Below are positions 16,728 to 26,852 of a stretch of 64,000 nt of DNA, piece by piece; the stretch's first letter is position 1, and each line of letters begins with the position of its first letter. Below the pieces are notes generated by a model. It was not told the DNA's origin. It ran no database searches and saw nothing but the letters and a program-made list of their open reading frames with translations. The DNA lies in contig CAVFXQ010000001.1 of assembly GCA_963626555.1 (NCBI GenBank), positions 60,805-124,804 of the forward strand, in the 5' to 3' direction. The stretch comes from UBA1181 sp963626555 (GTDB lineage Bacteria > Bacteroidota > Bacteroidia > Bacteroidales > Paludibacteraceae). The translations under genes and the position numbers were made by a program.

Positions 16728-18749
16728 ATGGAAAAAGAATATAGACTTTCGGATTTTCTGCCTACCACAAAGAAAGAAATTGAACTTCGCGGTTGGGAGG
16801 AGGTGGATGTGGTTCTTTTCTACGGAGACGCTTACATTGACCATCCTTCTTTTGCTGGCGCAGTTGTGGGTAGAATATTAGAACACGAAGGACTTCGGGT
16901 TGCTTTGGTACCACAACCCAATTGGAGAGACGACCTGCGAGACTTTAAGAAATTGGGGAAACCGCGAATGTTTTTCGCTGTTTGCGCAGGTTGCATGGAT
17001 TCTATGGTGAACCATTACACCGCTAACAAACGACTTCGATCTGACGATGCATACTCTCCTAATGGGAAAGCAGGATTTCGACCAGACCGTGCATCCATTG
17101 TTTATTGCAATATTCTGAAAAATCTTTATCCTGAAGTTCCAATCATAGTGGGCGGTATAGAAGTTTCACTTCGTCGAATCACCCATTACGACTATTGGGA
17201 CGATGAATTAAAACCTTGTATCTTGAAAGATACAAAAGCAGATTTGCTGATTTACGGCATGGGGGAATTGCCTCTGAAAATGATATGTAAAGAGATGAAG
17301 AACGGTAAGAAAATATCCGAGCTCACGGATATTCCACAAACCGTCTACATTTCTGACAATCAAAACATACCAAAGACTAACATAGAAACAATCGCTCTAT
17401 TCTCCCACAATGAATGTTTGAAAGACAAAATCAAACAAGCAAAAAATTTCCGTATTGCCGAAGAAGAATCAAACAAGCTTCACGCTGCTCGATTGCTTCA
17501 ACAGATAGACGACAAACATACAGTCGTTATCAATCCTCCTTTTCCTCCAATGACGACAGAACAGTTAGATTCAACATACGACTTACCTTTCACACGTCTT
17601 CCTCATCCAAAATACAAGAATAAAAGCATTCCTGCGTACGACATGATTAAATTCTCCGTAAACATTCACAGAGGATGCTTCGGAGGTTGTTCTTTCTGCG
17701 CAATTTCTTCTCATCAAGGCAAATTCATTATGTCTCGCTCAGAAGAATCCATCTTGAAAGAGATAAAAGAGCTGACACAACACCCAGAATTTAAAGGTTA
17801 TCTCAGCGACTTAGGAGGACCATCTGCCAACATGTACAGAATGAGAGGGAAAAACTCTAATCTTTGTGAAAAATGCAAACGTTATTCTTGCCTATTTCCC
17901 TCCATCTGCAAGAATATGGATACAGACCATAGCAACCTAATAGAACTATATAAAAAAGTTGATTCTATACCAAGTATCAAAAAGTCATTTATTGGAAGCG
18001 GTGTCCGTTATGATCTTTTGCTACAGGAAAACATAGACGAGAAAACTCATGAAAGTCAGGTGAGATATATGGAAGAACTCATAAAAAACCATGTTTCTGG
18101 TCGTCTAAAAGTGGCTCCAGAGCACACTTCCGACAATGTATTGAACCTAATGAGAAAACCCTCTTTCAAACTCTTTTACAGATTTAAAAGTTGTTTTGAC
18201 CGTATTAATAATGAGAATGGTCTTAAGCAACAACTGATACCATACTTTATCTCAAGTCATCCTGGATGTAGAGAAGAAGACATGGCAGAATTGGCTTGTC
18301 TTACTAAAAATTTAGATTTCAAATTAGAACAGATACAAGACTTTACGCCAACCCCAATGACATTGTCCACCGAAATATACTACACGGGGATACACCCTTA
18401 TACATTAGAGAAAGTATGGACACCACATAGCAAAGAAGATAAATTGGAACAGCGTAAATTCTTCTTTTGGTACAAAAAAGAGAACCAAAGAGATATCATC
18501 AACGATCTTCGTAAAATCGGAAGAGCAGACTTAATCGCTCAACTTTTTTCTTCCCCTGCGTCAACGACTCAAGAAAAAAGACAATGGGGAAAAGAGTTTC
18601 CTAAAGAAAAATCAAATCGAAGAAATAATGTGATGTGCGAACCTGCTACAGACAAATACAATGATAATAGGACAAAAAAACGCAACCAAACCAATCACAA
18701 AAGCAAAAACAACGTGAAAAATGACACAAACAAACACAACAAAAGGTGA
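16728..18749 (+). CDS. ygiQ: YgiQ-family radical SAM protein
   Basis: The 673-aa protein has the YgiQ architecture: an N-terminal conserved domain (about 1-300), then a radical SAM core. The cluster motif HRGCFGGCSFC gives Cys317, Cys321 and Cys324. The family is widespread but its reaction is not established. The C-terminus (about 600-673) is a low-complexity tail rich in Lys, Asn and Thr, possibly disordered or nucleic-acid binding. The gene has its own start 31 bases after the lipoprotein hairpin, and its stop lies inside a hairpin shared with the convergent tamB. Confidence 0.92.
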   Translation: MEKEYRLSDFLPTTKKEIELRGWEEVDVVLFYGDAYIDHPSFAGAVVGRILEHEGLRVALVPQPNWRDDLRDFKKLGKPRMFFAVCAGCMDSMVNHYTANKRLRSDDAYSPNGKAGFRPDRASIVYCNILKNLYPEVPIIVGGIEVSLRRITHYDYWDDELKPCILKDTKADLLIYGMGELPLKMICKEMKNGKKISELTDIPQTVYISDNQNIPKTNIETIALFSHNECLKDKIKQAKNFRIAEEESNKLHAARLLQQIDDKHTVVINPPFPPMTTEQLDSTYDLPFTRLPHPKYKNKSIPAYDMIKFSVNIHRGCFGGCSFCAISSHQGKFIMSRSEESILKEIKELTQHPEFKGYLSDLGGPSANMYRMRGKNSNLCEKCKRYSCLFPSICKNMDTDHSNLIELYKKVDSIPSIKKSFIGSGVRYDLLLQENIDEKTHESQVRYMEELIKNHVSGRLKVAPEHTSDNVLNLMRKPSFKLFYRFKSCFDRINNENGLKQQLIPYFISSHPGCREEDMAELACLTKNLDFKLEQIQDFTPTPMTLSTEIYYTGIHPYTLEKVWTPHSKEDKLEQRKFFFWYKKENQRDIINDLRKIGRADLIAQLFSSPASTTQEKRQWGKEFPKEKSNRRNNVMCEPATDKYNDNRTKKRNQTNHKSKNNVKNDTNKHNKR

Positions 18750-18769
18750 TTTTACATCAGAATCACCTT
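18743..18769. terminator. Shared bidirectional hairpin between ygiQ and tamB
   Basis: AAGGTGATT (18743-18751) pairs with AATCACCTT (18761-18769) around a 9-base loop. The ygiQ stop codon lies within the left arm, and the tamB stop is immediately to the right, so one structure serves both convergent genes. Confidence 0.6.
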
Positions 18770-21700
18770 CTATTGTGTTTCGTCTTCCTCCTTTTTTTCA
18801 ATATCAGCATTACGTTCTTTACGTTTAAACGCCCCTTTGATAGAGTTCAAATAAGATTTGAACAAATCTGAAAAAGTATCAAAATCCTCACGATATACAA
18901 TACCCAAACCTTGCGTATTAGGAGCTTGTTTGAAATAACTATTGTTTGAACGATTAAAACCTTTAGTTCTTAATTTACCCGATTGATTGAGTTTATATTC
19001 TATGTCAAAGTCAATAATACTATTAGAAATATTCTCCGCATCAGTCACTTCATCTCGGTAACCAAAATTTCCATTCAAGAGAAGACGATCATTTAACAAC
19101 TGCGTTGAAAGTGCTACGTCGAACTCACTGGAAGTTGTCGTTCCATCCATATTAGTGGATGTAGGACGATAATTGAGTCCGATACTCACATCTTGGTTCA
19201 TCTTTGATATCCAGTTTGTCAACTGAGACGAAAGCGTTGAAAAGCCTACAGACGAAAGCTCTGTCGTTGCTACCGAAGAAACACTTCTATCCATATTATA
19301 GAAATGACCAAGAGCCAACAAAGAAGCAATATTTCTATTCATAGCTTCATCTGTATTGATTACACTACGCAACTTACTTTTTACGTCATCATCAGAATTC
19401 GGCAACTCAATATCAAATTTGATGATAGGAGAAGAAATCGTTCCTGTCAATCCCAACAAACAGTTCACCAATGTCGTGTTCGTACGAAGGTTGGGGTCAT
19501 CAACAATATCGTTCAGAGAGGCATTTAAAGCGTATTTTGCTTGAATGTTCAAGGCTGCATTCGTTGGGTCGCCTGTCCATTGAACAACACTACCTTTTTC
19601 TATTTCAAATTTTCTTGAAATGATACTTTGAATGGTAAACAGATAGTCTCCCCTTTCAATCTCATACCCACCATAGATTTTGAATGCGTTATCCCTTGTG
19701 TTATATGTTAGGTGAAGAGAACCATTTCCATTGGTTTTGATGATATCCCCTTGTTGAGCATCCATTATCAAATGAACCTGAGCATCCGTCGTAGCCTCCA
19801 AATCCATATCTAAGTTAACGACAGTAGAGGACACCGACTTTTGTTGCGAAATTTTCTTTAATTTTTCGCGTCTTTGTCTACGCTTCTCTGCCATTGTTTT
19901 CTTATCCTCTGCAGCCACAAAAGAGACAAAACTTCCCTCTTTTGCAGAAGAAGTACTTTCAATTGGTATTGTCATCAACGTATTAGGCATGGTTCGCATA
20001 GCCAGATTGATATTGACAACATCTGTAGTGCCTGAAAAATGACCGACACCTTGAGCGTATGCTTTTCCGTAAAATGTCTCATTATCTTCCTCCCTTGTGT
20101 TCATCACCAAAAGGTCGTCACATTTAAGGTCAAATGCAAATTTGAAATTTCGAAATGCATCATGCAACATCATCCCCGAAACAACCGCAAAATTTCCTTC
20201 TGTATCATATACTTGCACCTGATTTAATTCAATCGTATGTGGCGTCAATTTCACTGAATCAGAAAAAACATACGATGTCTTCAAGAAATCAACATCAAAA
20301 GCCATATCCTTCACATACGTCATTCCCTCTAATCCTATATCTCCAAATTTACCATACGCCGCCACATGTCCACTAACAGTTCCAGTGTTATTTTGCAAAA
20401 CATTCTTTAAATATTTCCTCAAAAAGCGCATATCTATATCTTTCAAATCTCCCCCTATATACAAAGAATCATTGCCTAAGAAAACGCCACCGTGAACAAC
20501 AGACTTTGACAACGCAGAATTACCCTTTGAAGGCGATAATATATCAACATCAAAACCTATGCACTTGTCTTTTTCCACCCAAGATGTATTGACCGACATA
20601 TCTCCTAAAACACATTCATTAATTGCTCCATCATAAATGTATAAACCACCTTTGAAAAAAGGTTGATTGAAAAGTCGAAACAAGAAAACGTCGCCAACAG
20701 AAACTCCGTCAAATGAAATGTTAGGATTACCAATTATATCACTAAAATAGCCTAAACTTAAATCATTAAAATGAATGTTAAGGCTGTCTGTAACATCTTC
20801 TGTATTCGTACCATCAATACATAAAAACTGCGAATCATGCTTAAAAAGAAAACTATCAACCTCTAGTTTCTTCTTGTCAATCGCTATCTTACTTTCATGG
20901 ATAGTCCATACAGTATCATTCATATAGACATGAGACGGATTTATCCAAAAATCTGCCGTTAATCCTTTCCCTTTTTCATAATCCTTAAACAAAGCCTTCA
21001 AATCAAGCTTTCCACTGTAGGTAGTCTCTGACGAATTATTAAATGACACCTTTAAATCAACATCATTCTCTTTTGTCAACGTACTCACAGACATATAATA
21101 GGGATAACGACGTTTATTTTTAGGTAGTATAGTTGTACGACATAACAGCTTCAGCTGATCTTTCGGATTCTCACATAAAAAAAGTAAATCAGACCACGAA
21201 GAATTTCCTCTTTTCATTAGAGGGACTTCCAACCGTACACGGAACTGTTGCTCTTTCTCTCTATAGAATCCTTTCAATTTTGACTCCTCTTGTATAATCA
21301 ATGGAAGATCTACTATATCTTGAATGGACTCCATATTCTCAACAGTCAGATCAAAATCAAAATCATTCTTTGTATTTCCTTCATGTATAGTTTTTTCATC
21401 TTTTATCAAAGCAGGGAAATATTTATGGGCTAAGTTATAAACACACATTGGAAGTGTTGCAAACGAATACGTTCCAACTAATGTTCCATTCACATAATCT
21501 GAAAAAACAGACATTTTCTTTTGATTATTTTGTTTGGTTACAACGGACAAACTAAAATTGTTCATTCCAAACTCACGCTCCCCTTTTGAGAAGAGAAAAT
21601 TGTCTATAGAAAAAGAACCTTCCAATTCATCTATATTACGTCCAGTAAAATTAGTTTCTATATTAAATGATGTCTGCGAGTTTTCGTTGATGTTAAACAA

Positions 21701-23281
21701 ATGCGTCTCATAAAGATTTAAGTTCATCACATTGGCATTGAAATGGAAAAACGGCTTTTCCTTACGCAAATCAATCTTACCTTCAAAATTGAATTCGGCA
21801 TTTTTATCACTCATAATCAACGTGCCATCAAAACCTTTTTTGTCAAACGAACCATTCATTGTCAGATCTTGGTAGCAATAATTTTTATAATAAAAAGAAT
21901 CCACATTCCCATTTGCTACCAACTTGAAATTCTGGTCTGAAATTTTATCTAAAACTATATCCAAGTTGAAAGCGACATTACCTAAACCAGACTCCTTTCC
22001 TAAGAAACGATCCAAATGACAGTCTTTCGACTTGATTTGCCCCTTCACTTCGTACGAGTTTAATTGTAAGTCTGGTGCAGTAAACAACACTGACACATCC
22101 AACTTACCTAAATTAGTTGTGATTGAACCGTCTGACAACATGTTCTTCAAGTTGCCATTCAAGGATCCACTATAAGCAAACGTACCTATGTCGTTGAATC
22201 TTTTCGATAGTTGAACATCTCTTTTTATGGCAACCCAAAGTATATCAGACAAATCAGACGCATTAGAAGAAAGACGTTCTACCATTCCGTCCAACTTTAC
22301 ATTCTGTACATTCGGTAACAAATCTTTCACATACATATTGCCAGATAGGCAGGTTGCAGCCCCATATTTTATCAGTAAATTTTTTACTTGAAATTCTCGC
22401 AACAAACCATACGCAGCCCCCTGAATTTCAATAGGTTCTGATATCATATCTAAGGCAGGACGAAAAACAGAGAAATCGGATGGACGAATACGAGTTTCAC
22501 CAAATTCAAACCTAAGTCTAAGTCTATTAATCGGGTCTTTAAAAGCCGTGTAATTATCGTGATACGCAGTTAATTCTTTTAGTCTCAACTCACTATTAGG
22601 CATTTTAAAAAGAAACTTTTTTATCGACAATGTATCCTTATTTGCCAAAAGGGAAGTTGACATCTCATCAACAACCAATCCTGACTTTTCTTTAAAAGAG
22701 ACATCCTCAACAATAATGTTCACAGAGTCTTTTACAAACGATCTAAAGTAGACGTATCCATTGAAATCATATACATGTAGATCGTTCGGATTCATCCGTC
22801 CTATCAAATTCGTTTTATTTGGATTTTTATAAGTAATCTGACAATTTTCAAACGCCGCCGACTCTATATCCATAGACCAAGTTACTCGAACTGTATCATT
22901 AGGATCTGGCTTAAATGCATCAATAAAAAAAACGAAATTCGAAGTATTGGTAGAATCAACAGACAAATTTGCTTCTAATCCTGTGAACTGAACGGTACGA
23001 AACGATACTTGTGAAGAAAACAATTTCAACAAATTAATCGTTACCTTCGTACGACTCATAAAAAGCATCGTATCACACTGTCTGTCTTCAACATAGACAT
23101 CTTTCAATACAAAACTATTTGGAAAATTCCACTCTATCTGATCTATCGACACCTTGCTACCTACCTGTTTTGAAAGGCTCTCCGTGACAGCATCAACAAC
23201 CGAGTGTTGCAATTCTTTATTCTGCAACACAAAAAAACCGACAATTAGCATTACTGAAATTAACGCAACTATCGAAAGCAA
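18770..23281 (-). CDS. tamB: TamB-like translocation/assembly module protein
   Basis: This very large protein (1503 aa from the TTG at 23281) spans the periplasm and helps move lipids or outer membrane proteins. One N-terminal membrane anchor is followed by over 1,000 residues of repetitive beta-strand sequence. The conserved C-terminal TamB (DUF490) domain is at about 1080-1440, with GNGSLHLTYNTRDN, GGYEIERGDYLFTIQ and LGLTGTISSPIIKFDIELPN. No ATG or GTG lies between the preceding in-frame stop (23312-23314) and the anchor. TTG at 23281 is the only common alternative start. An ATT at 23300-23302 would give the better N-terminus MKRFTYILLSIV, so the start is uncertain. tsaD is divergent. Confidence 0.9.
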   Translation of the reverse strand: MLSIVALISVMLIVGFFVLQNKELQHSVVDAVTESLSKQVGSKVSIDQIEWNFPNSFVLKDVYVEDRQCDTMLFMSRTKVTINLLKLFSSQVSFRTVQFTGLEANLSVDSTNTSNFVFFIDAFKPDPNDTVRVTWSMDIESAAFENCQITYKNPNKTNLIGRMNPNDLHVYDFNGYVYFRSFVKDSVNIIVEDVSFKEKSGLVVDEMSTSLLANKDTLSIKKFLFKMPNSELRLKELTAYHDNYTAFKDPINRLRLRFEFGETRIRPSDFSVFRPALDMISEPIEIQGAAYGLLREFQVKNLLIKYGAATCLSGNMYVKDLLPNVQNVKLDGMVERLSSNASDLSDILWVAIKRDVQLSKRFNDIGTFAYSGSLNGNLKNMLSDGSITTNLGKLDVSVLFTAPDLQLNSYEVKGQIKSKDCHLDRFLGKESGLGNVAFNLDIVLDKISDQNFKLVANGNVDSFYYKNYCYQDLTMNGSFDKKGFDGTLIMSDKNAEFNFEGKIDLRKEKPFFHFNANVMNLNLYETHLFNINENSQTSFNIETNFTGRNIDELEGSFSIDNFLFSKGEREFGMNNFSLSVVTKQNNQKKMSVFSDYVNGTLVGTYSFATLPMCVYNLAHKYFPALIKDEKTIHEGNTKNDFDFDLTVENMESIQDIVDLPLIIQEESKLKGFYREKEQQFRVRLEVPLMKRGNSSWSDLLFLCENPKDQLKLLCRTTILPKNKRRYPYYMSVSTLTKENDVDLKVSFNNSSETTYSGKLDLKALFKDYEKGKGLTADFWINPSHVYMNDTVWTIHESKIAIDKKKLEVDSFLFKHDSQFLCIDGTNTEDVTDSLNIHFNDLSLGYFSDIIGNPNISFDGVSVGDVFLFRLFNQPFFKGGLYIYDGAINECVLGDMSVNTSWVEKDKCIGFDVDILSPSKGNSALSKSVVHGGVFLGNDSLYIGGDLKDIDMRFLRKYLKNVLQNNTGTVSGHVAAYGKFGDIGLEGMTYVKDMAFDVDFLKTSYVFSDSVKLTPHTIELNQVQVYDTEGNFAVVSGMMLHDAFRNFKFAFDLKCDDLLVMNTREEDNETFYGKAYAQGVGHFSGTTDVVNINLAMRTMPNTLMTIPIESTSSAKEGSFVSFVAAEDKKTMAEKRRQRREKLKKISQQKSVSSTVVNLDMDLEATTDAQVHLIMDAQQGDIIKTNGNGSLHLTYNTRDNAFKIYGGYEIERGDYLFTIQSIISRKFEIEKGSVVQWTGDPTNAALNIQAKYALNASLNDIVDDPNLRTNTTLVNCLLGLTGTISSPIIKFDIELPNSDDDVKSKLRSVINTDEAMNRNIASLLALGHFYNMDRSVSSVATTELSSVGFSTLSSQLTNWISKMNQDVSIGLNYRPTSTNMDGTTTSSEFDVALSTQLLNDRLLLNGNFGYRDEVTDAENISNSIIDFDIEYKLNQSGKLRTKGFNRSNNSYFKQAPNTQGLGIVYREDFDTFSDLFKSYLNSIKGAFKRKERNADIEKKEEDETQ

Positions 23282-23420
23282 TATATATGTAAACCTCTTA
23301 ATATCAGTTAATTACAAATATTTCAAAACTATATACGCAAAATTAAAAAATAGTTTACGAGAAAATGTACTTTTGTCAAACGTATTTTGTACTTTCGCAT
23401 ATAATATTAAGGTGTGGTGT

Positions 23421-24452
23421 ATGAGAATGGAAAAGCAAGTTTATATTTTAGCAATAGAATCTTCTTGCGACGACACGTCTGTTGCCGTTTTGCGTGATGG
23501 TTTTCTCCTTTCAAACGTGATTGCGAGCCAAAAAGTGCATGAAGCGTACGGAGGGGTCGTACCTGAACTTGCATCTCGTGCGCATCAGCAAAATATAGTT
23601 CCAACCGTTTCTGAAGCCATCCGCCAATCTGGCATTTCAAAAAAAATGATTAGCGCAGTCGCTTTCACTCGCGGACCTGGATTGATGGGGTCTCTATTGG
23701 TCGGAACATCATTCGCCAAAGGGCTTGCTCTCTCCTTAAATGTTCCCTTGATAGAGGTAAATCACCTACAAGCGCATATTCTCGCTCACTTTATCCAAAC
23801 AGAAGGAGAAGAAAAAGAAGTACCAAAATTCCCATTTCTTTGCTTATTGGTTTCGGGAGGAAACTCACAAATTGTATTAGTAAAAAGCCACAAAGACATG
23901 GAAATCATAGGTCAGACTATAGATGATGCGGCTGGCGAGGCATTTGACAAGTGCGCAAAAGTGATGGGGCTACCATACCCTGGAGGACCAATCATTGACA
24001 AATTGGCAAAAATAGGGAATCCAATGGCTTTTCAACTCCATAAGCCTCAAATTGCTAACTATGACTATAGTTTTAGCGGTTTAAAAACTTCTTTCTTGTA
24101 TCTATTGAGAGATAAATTAAAGGAGAATCATAGTTTCATTGAAGATAACAAAGAGGATCTTTGCGCATCCTTACAATATACAGTTGTGGATATTTTGATG
24201 TCGAAACTACGAAAGGCAGTTAAAGACTTAGGAATCAATAGAGTAGCCGTTGCAGGAGGAGTGTCTGCAAATTCTGCGCTCCGTGCAGCCTTTGAAGACC
24301 ATGCAAAACGTTACAAATGGGATATTTTCATTCCGAAATTTTCCTACACGACAGATAATGGAGCAATGGTCGCCATTGCTGGCTACTTCAAATACTTGGA
24401 TGGAGATTTCTGTGATATTTCACTTCCTCCGTTCTCTCGGGTCGAGATGTAG
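23421..24452 (+). CDS. tsaD: tRNA N6-adenosine threonylcarbamoyltransferase
   Basis: TsaD transfers threonylcarbamoyl from TC-AMP to A37 of ANN-decoding tRNAs, working with TsaB and TsaE. The protein is 343 aa from the ATG at 23421. A second ATG at 23427 is equally possible. The reading frame stays open further upstream, but that extra sequence is antisense to tamB and is not homologous. ASKHA-fold signatures are IESSCDDTSVAV near the N-terminus, NHLQAHILAH (metal-binding His pair), VSGGNSQI, DDAAGEAFDK and AGGVSANSALR. A TACTTTCG -7-like box (23390-23397) lies about 23 bases upstream of the start. Confidence 0.96.
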   Translation: MRMEKQVYILAIESSCDDTSVAVLRDGFLLSNVIASQKVHEAYGGVVPELASRAHQQNIVPTVSEAIRQSGISKKMISAVAFTRGPGLMGSLLVGTSFAKGLALSLNVPLIEVNHLQAHILAHFIQTEGEEKEVPKFPFLCLLVSGGNSQIVLVKSHKDMEIIGQTIDDAAGEAFDKCAKVMGLPYPGGPIIDKLAKIGNPMAFQLHKPQIANYDYSFSGLKTSFLYLLRDKLKENHSFIEDNKEDLCASLQYTVVDILMSKLRKAVKDLGINRVAVAGGVSANSALRAAFEDHAKRYKWDIFIPKFSYTTDNGAMVAIAGYFKYLDGDFCDISLPPFSRVEM

Positions 24453-24519
24453 AGAGGAAACTCTCTATTCGACCTTAATGCCATATAAAGAATAAAGAAA
24501 TAACTGAACATAGAACTTT

Positions 24520-25350
24520 ATGAATATGAAAAAGATAATTTTGTCAAAGGCATTAGGGCTGGTAGGTATCGTTTTTGCAATAAGCATTTCTTCGTGTAAA
24601 GAAGAAGAAGAAAACAAAATAGACTTAGCACAAAATATTCCAGGAACCTGGATTTCTCTGAAAACTATCGATTATGAACTTCAAGAAGGTTCAAATTGGA
24701 AATATAATGAAAAAAAATCGGAAACACAGGGAGATTGGTTGGAAGTCCCATACACTTTCCGTTTTGATCGAGTTTACTACATTGAATATAAGGAAGAAGA
24801 CGGACATATCATTAAGTATAAGGGGAAATACGAGGTCTCTGGAGACACACTACAGATAGAAGATCTTGAAAAATTTCCTTTGCACAACGCTTTGGCAACA
24901 TTTCATTCTGCAACCAGTCTTAGTTTGGAATATTCCAGAGTTGACGAAAATGGCAAAAATGTAAAAAAAGAAATTCGTTTTACAAAGACCGCCAACATGA
25001 GTCCAGAAAAAGCTTTTGAATACGTTGACGCCATCCAAGATAAATCGTTTCTCTGCTCTGCTAACGACCGAAGCTACATCAACCATTTTAAGATACAAAA
25101 TGTAACCGCTAACAGCGTGCAACTTAAAATAGACGGAGAAGAAGGAAACATCATAGTATTGACAAAAGCAGCACCTATTCTAGTACAGAATGCAAATGGG
25201 TATTTTGCGGTGTCTGAAGACTATGAAAGCGAGTATGCCTACACTGCGGTCTTCTATTTTGACCAAAGCAGTATGAAAATCAGAACAATCACATACTTAC
25301 CTAATGTGCAAAATGGTATTGGCGAAACTTTGTTTTGGATGGACGAATAG
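24520..25350 (+). CDS. Lipocalin-like lipoprotein
   Basis: The 276-aa product has a type II signal with lipobox ISSC (Cys26) followed by a run of acidic residues, KEEEE. This suggests export to the outer membrane, possibly to the surface. An N-terminal segment, IPGTWISL...GKYEVSGDTLQI (about 40-115), is typical of lipocalin-like domains in Bacteroidetes lipoproteins. The C-terminal half has no recognisable motif. Either Met1 or Met3 could start translation. It lies 67 bases after tsaD and may read through from it. The ligand is unknown. Confidence 0.75.
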   Translation: MNMKKIILSKALGLVGIVFAISISSCKEEEENKIDLAQNIPGTWISLKTIDYELQEGSNWKYNEKKSETQGDWLEVPYTFRFDRVYYIEYKEEDGHIIKYKGKYEVSGDTLQIEDLEKFPLHNALATFHSATSLSLEYSRVDENGKNVKKEIRFTKTANMSPEKAFEYVDAIQDKSFLCSANDRSYINHFKIQNVTANSVQLKIDGEEGNIIVLTKAAPILVQNANGYFAVSEDYESEYAYTAVFYFDQSSMKIRTITYLPNVQNGIGETLFWMDE

Positions 25351-25381
25351 TATAATTGGTTATCTGAGAATATTATAATAA

Positions 25382-25421
25382 AAAAGCGAGACGTTGTTAA
25401 CCCCCAAACGCCTCGCTTTAT
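25382..25421. terminator. Bidirectional terminator between the lipoprotein gene and panB
   Basis: AAAGCGAG (25383-25390) pairs with CTCGCTTT (25412-25419), extended by ACGTT/AAACG with one bulge. A-tracts on the left and T-rich sequence on the right allow it to serve both converging transcripts. Confidence 0.8.
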
Positions 25422-25437
25422 TGCATAAAGCCTTCAT

Positions 25438-26265
25438 TCAATACTGTTCGTCCTTATTAGGAAAATCTAAGGATTTCACATCCGAGATATATTGCGTTAC
25501 CGCCTTTGTAATCTCATCATATAGATTAGCATAAACACGAGCAAATTTTGGATGGAAACCATCAAAAAGCCCCAACATATCATGCATAACGAGTACTTGC
25601 CCATCTACTTTTTCTCCTGCACCAATACCAATCACTGGAATGCTTAGTGTTTGAGCAACTTTTTCCGCCAATAAAGCAGGAATCTTTTCTAATACAATGG
25701 CATAACATCCAGCTTGCTCTAACAATTTCGCATCATTAAACAATTTCTCCGCCTCAACATCTTCCGACGCACGCAATTTGTAAGACCCATACTTGTTAAT
25801 AGACTGTGGCATTAGTCCTAAGTGACCCATAACCGGCACTCCAGCATCAATAATTCGCTTAATAGTTGGCAAAACCTCTTCTCCTCCCTCTAATTTTACA
25901 GATCCTGCACCAGTTTCTTTCATAATTCTAACTGCAGAACGTATTCCATCTTCAGGACTAACTTGATAAGAACCAAAAGGCATATCCACAACAACATGCG
26001 CACGCTGCGCTGCACGAACTACACACTGAGCATGATAAATAATCTGATCAAGCGTCAACAATAACGTAGTCGGATTACCAGCCATCACATTTGATGCTGA
26101 ATCACCCACCAAAATAACATCCATCCCTGCTCTATCAATAATTGTCGCCATAGAATAATCGTATGCCGTCAACATTGAAATTTTCTCACCAGCATTCTTC
26201 ATTTTTTGAAGAACACTTGTTGTTACCTTCTTGTAGACTTTCTTTTCCACTTCAAGATTCGCCAT
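25438..26265 (-). CDS. panB: 3-methyl-2-oxobutanoate hydroxymethyltransferase
   Basis: PanB makes ketopantoate from alpha-ketoisovalerate and methylenetetrahydrofolate, the first committed step to pantothenate and CoA. The 275-aa protein shows MLTAYDYSMA (31-40) and the metal-binding GDSASNVMAG (54-63, Asp55). It also shows KLEGG and the general-base region VLEKIPALLA. Length is normal. It is the last gene of a closely packed operon, 19 bases after the acetyltransferase gene. panC and panD are not in the window. Confidence 0.97.
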   Translation of the reverse strand: MANLEVEKKVYKKVTTSVLQKMKNAGEKISMLTAYDYSMATIIDRAGMDVILVGDSASNVMAGNPTTLLLTLDQIIYHAQCVVRAAQRAHVVVDMPFGSYQVSPEDGIRSAVRIMKETGAGSVKLEGGEEVLPTIKRIIDAGVPVMGHLGLMPQSINKYGSYKLRASEDVEAEKLFNDAKLLEQAGCYAIVLEKIPALLAEKVAQTLSIPVIGIGAGEKVDGQVLVMHDMLGLFDGFHPKFARVYANLYDEITKAVTQYISDVKSLDFPNKDEQY

Positions 26266-26284
26266 TTCCTTATTCCTATTATCT

Positions 26285-26836
26285 TTACCTTAATTTTCGC
26301 TTTACGACCGCAGGACACCCTGCTGCCAGAACATCTGATGGAAGATCCTTGGTAACAACCGCACCTGCAGCCACCACCGTGCGATCTCCAATCGTAACAC
26401 CTGGACATATCGTAACACCAGCGGCAATCCAACAATCCTCCCCGATAGTAATCGGATAACTCGTTTCAACTGGCATTCTACGTTGCTCAAAATCAATAGG
26501 ATGATTTGGGGTCACCAACTGACAATTCGGACCAATCTTAGTATGCTTACCGATTGTCACCGAAGCACTATCTAATATCGTTGCATTGTAGTTGATAAAA
26601 ACATGCTCTCCTAATTTAATCTGGTGCCCATGGTCGCAGTGAAATGGTGGATTCACAACCGTCGACTCAGGTATTCCTGGAATTAACTCCTCAATAACGG
26701 CACGATACCCCTCACTATGCGAAGTCATTGTTTGCAACCTTACACAAAGATCATTCGCATGCTGAATGCTTTCGTCAATCTCCTTGTCTGTAAAATCATA
26801 AAGTTGCTGAGAACGCATTTTATCAATCTCTTTCAT
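26285..26836 (-). CDS. Sugar O-acetyltransferase (maltose/galactoside acetyltransferase type)
   Basis: This 183-aa left-handed beta-helix enzyme transfers acetyl from acetyl-CoA to a sugar hydroxyl. The Mac-type N-terminal helix (RSQQLYDFTDKEI) is followed by hexapeptide repeats (about 60-175). The catalytic His lies in TPNHPIDFEQRR, and the active-site loop is DCWIAAGVTICPGVTIGDRTVVAAGAVVTKDLP. These fit the Maa/NodL/LacA group. The true acceptor is unknown; such enzymes often act as detoxifying housekeeping acetyltransferases. It sits between nudC (16 bases away) and panB (19 bases), in an operon with unrelated functions. Confidence 0.9.
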   Translation of the reverse strand: MKEIDKMRSQQLYDFTDKEIDESIQHANDLCVRLQTMTSHSEGYRAVIEELIPGIPESTVVNPPFHCDHGHQIKLGEHVFINYNATILDSASVTIGKHTKIGPNCQLVTPNHPIDFEQRRMPVETSYPITIGEDCWIAAGVTICPGVTIGDRTVVAAGAVVTKDLPSDVLAAGCPAVVKRKLR

Positions 26837-26852
26837 TCTTAAACCAATTTTA

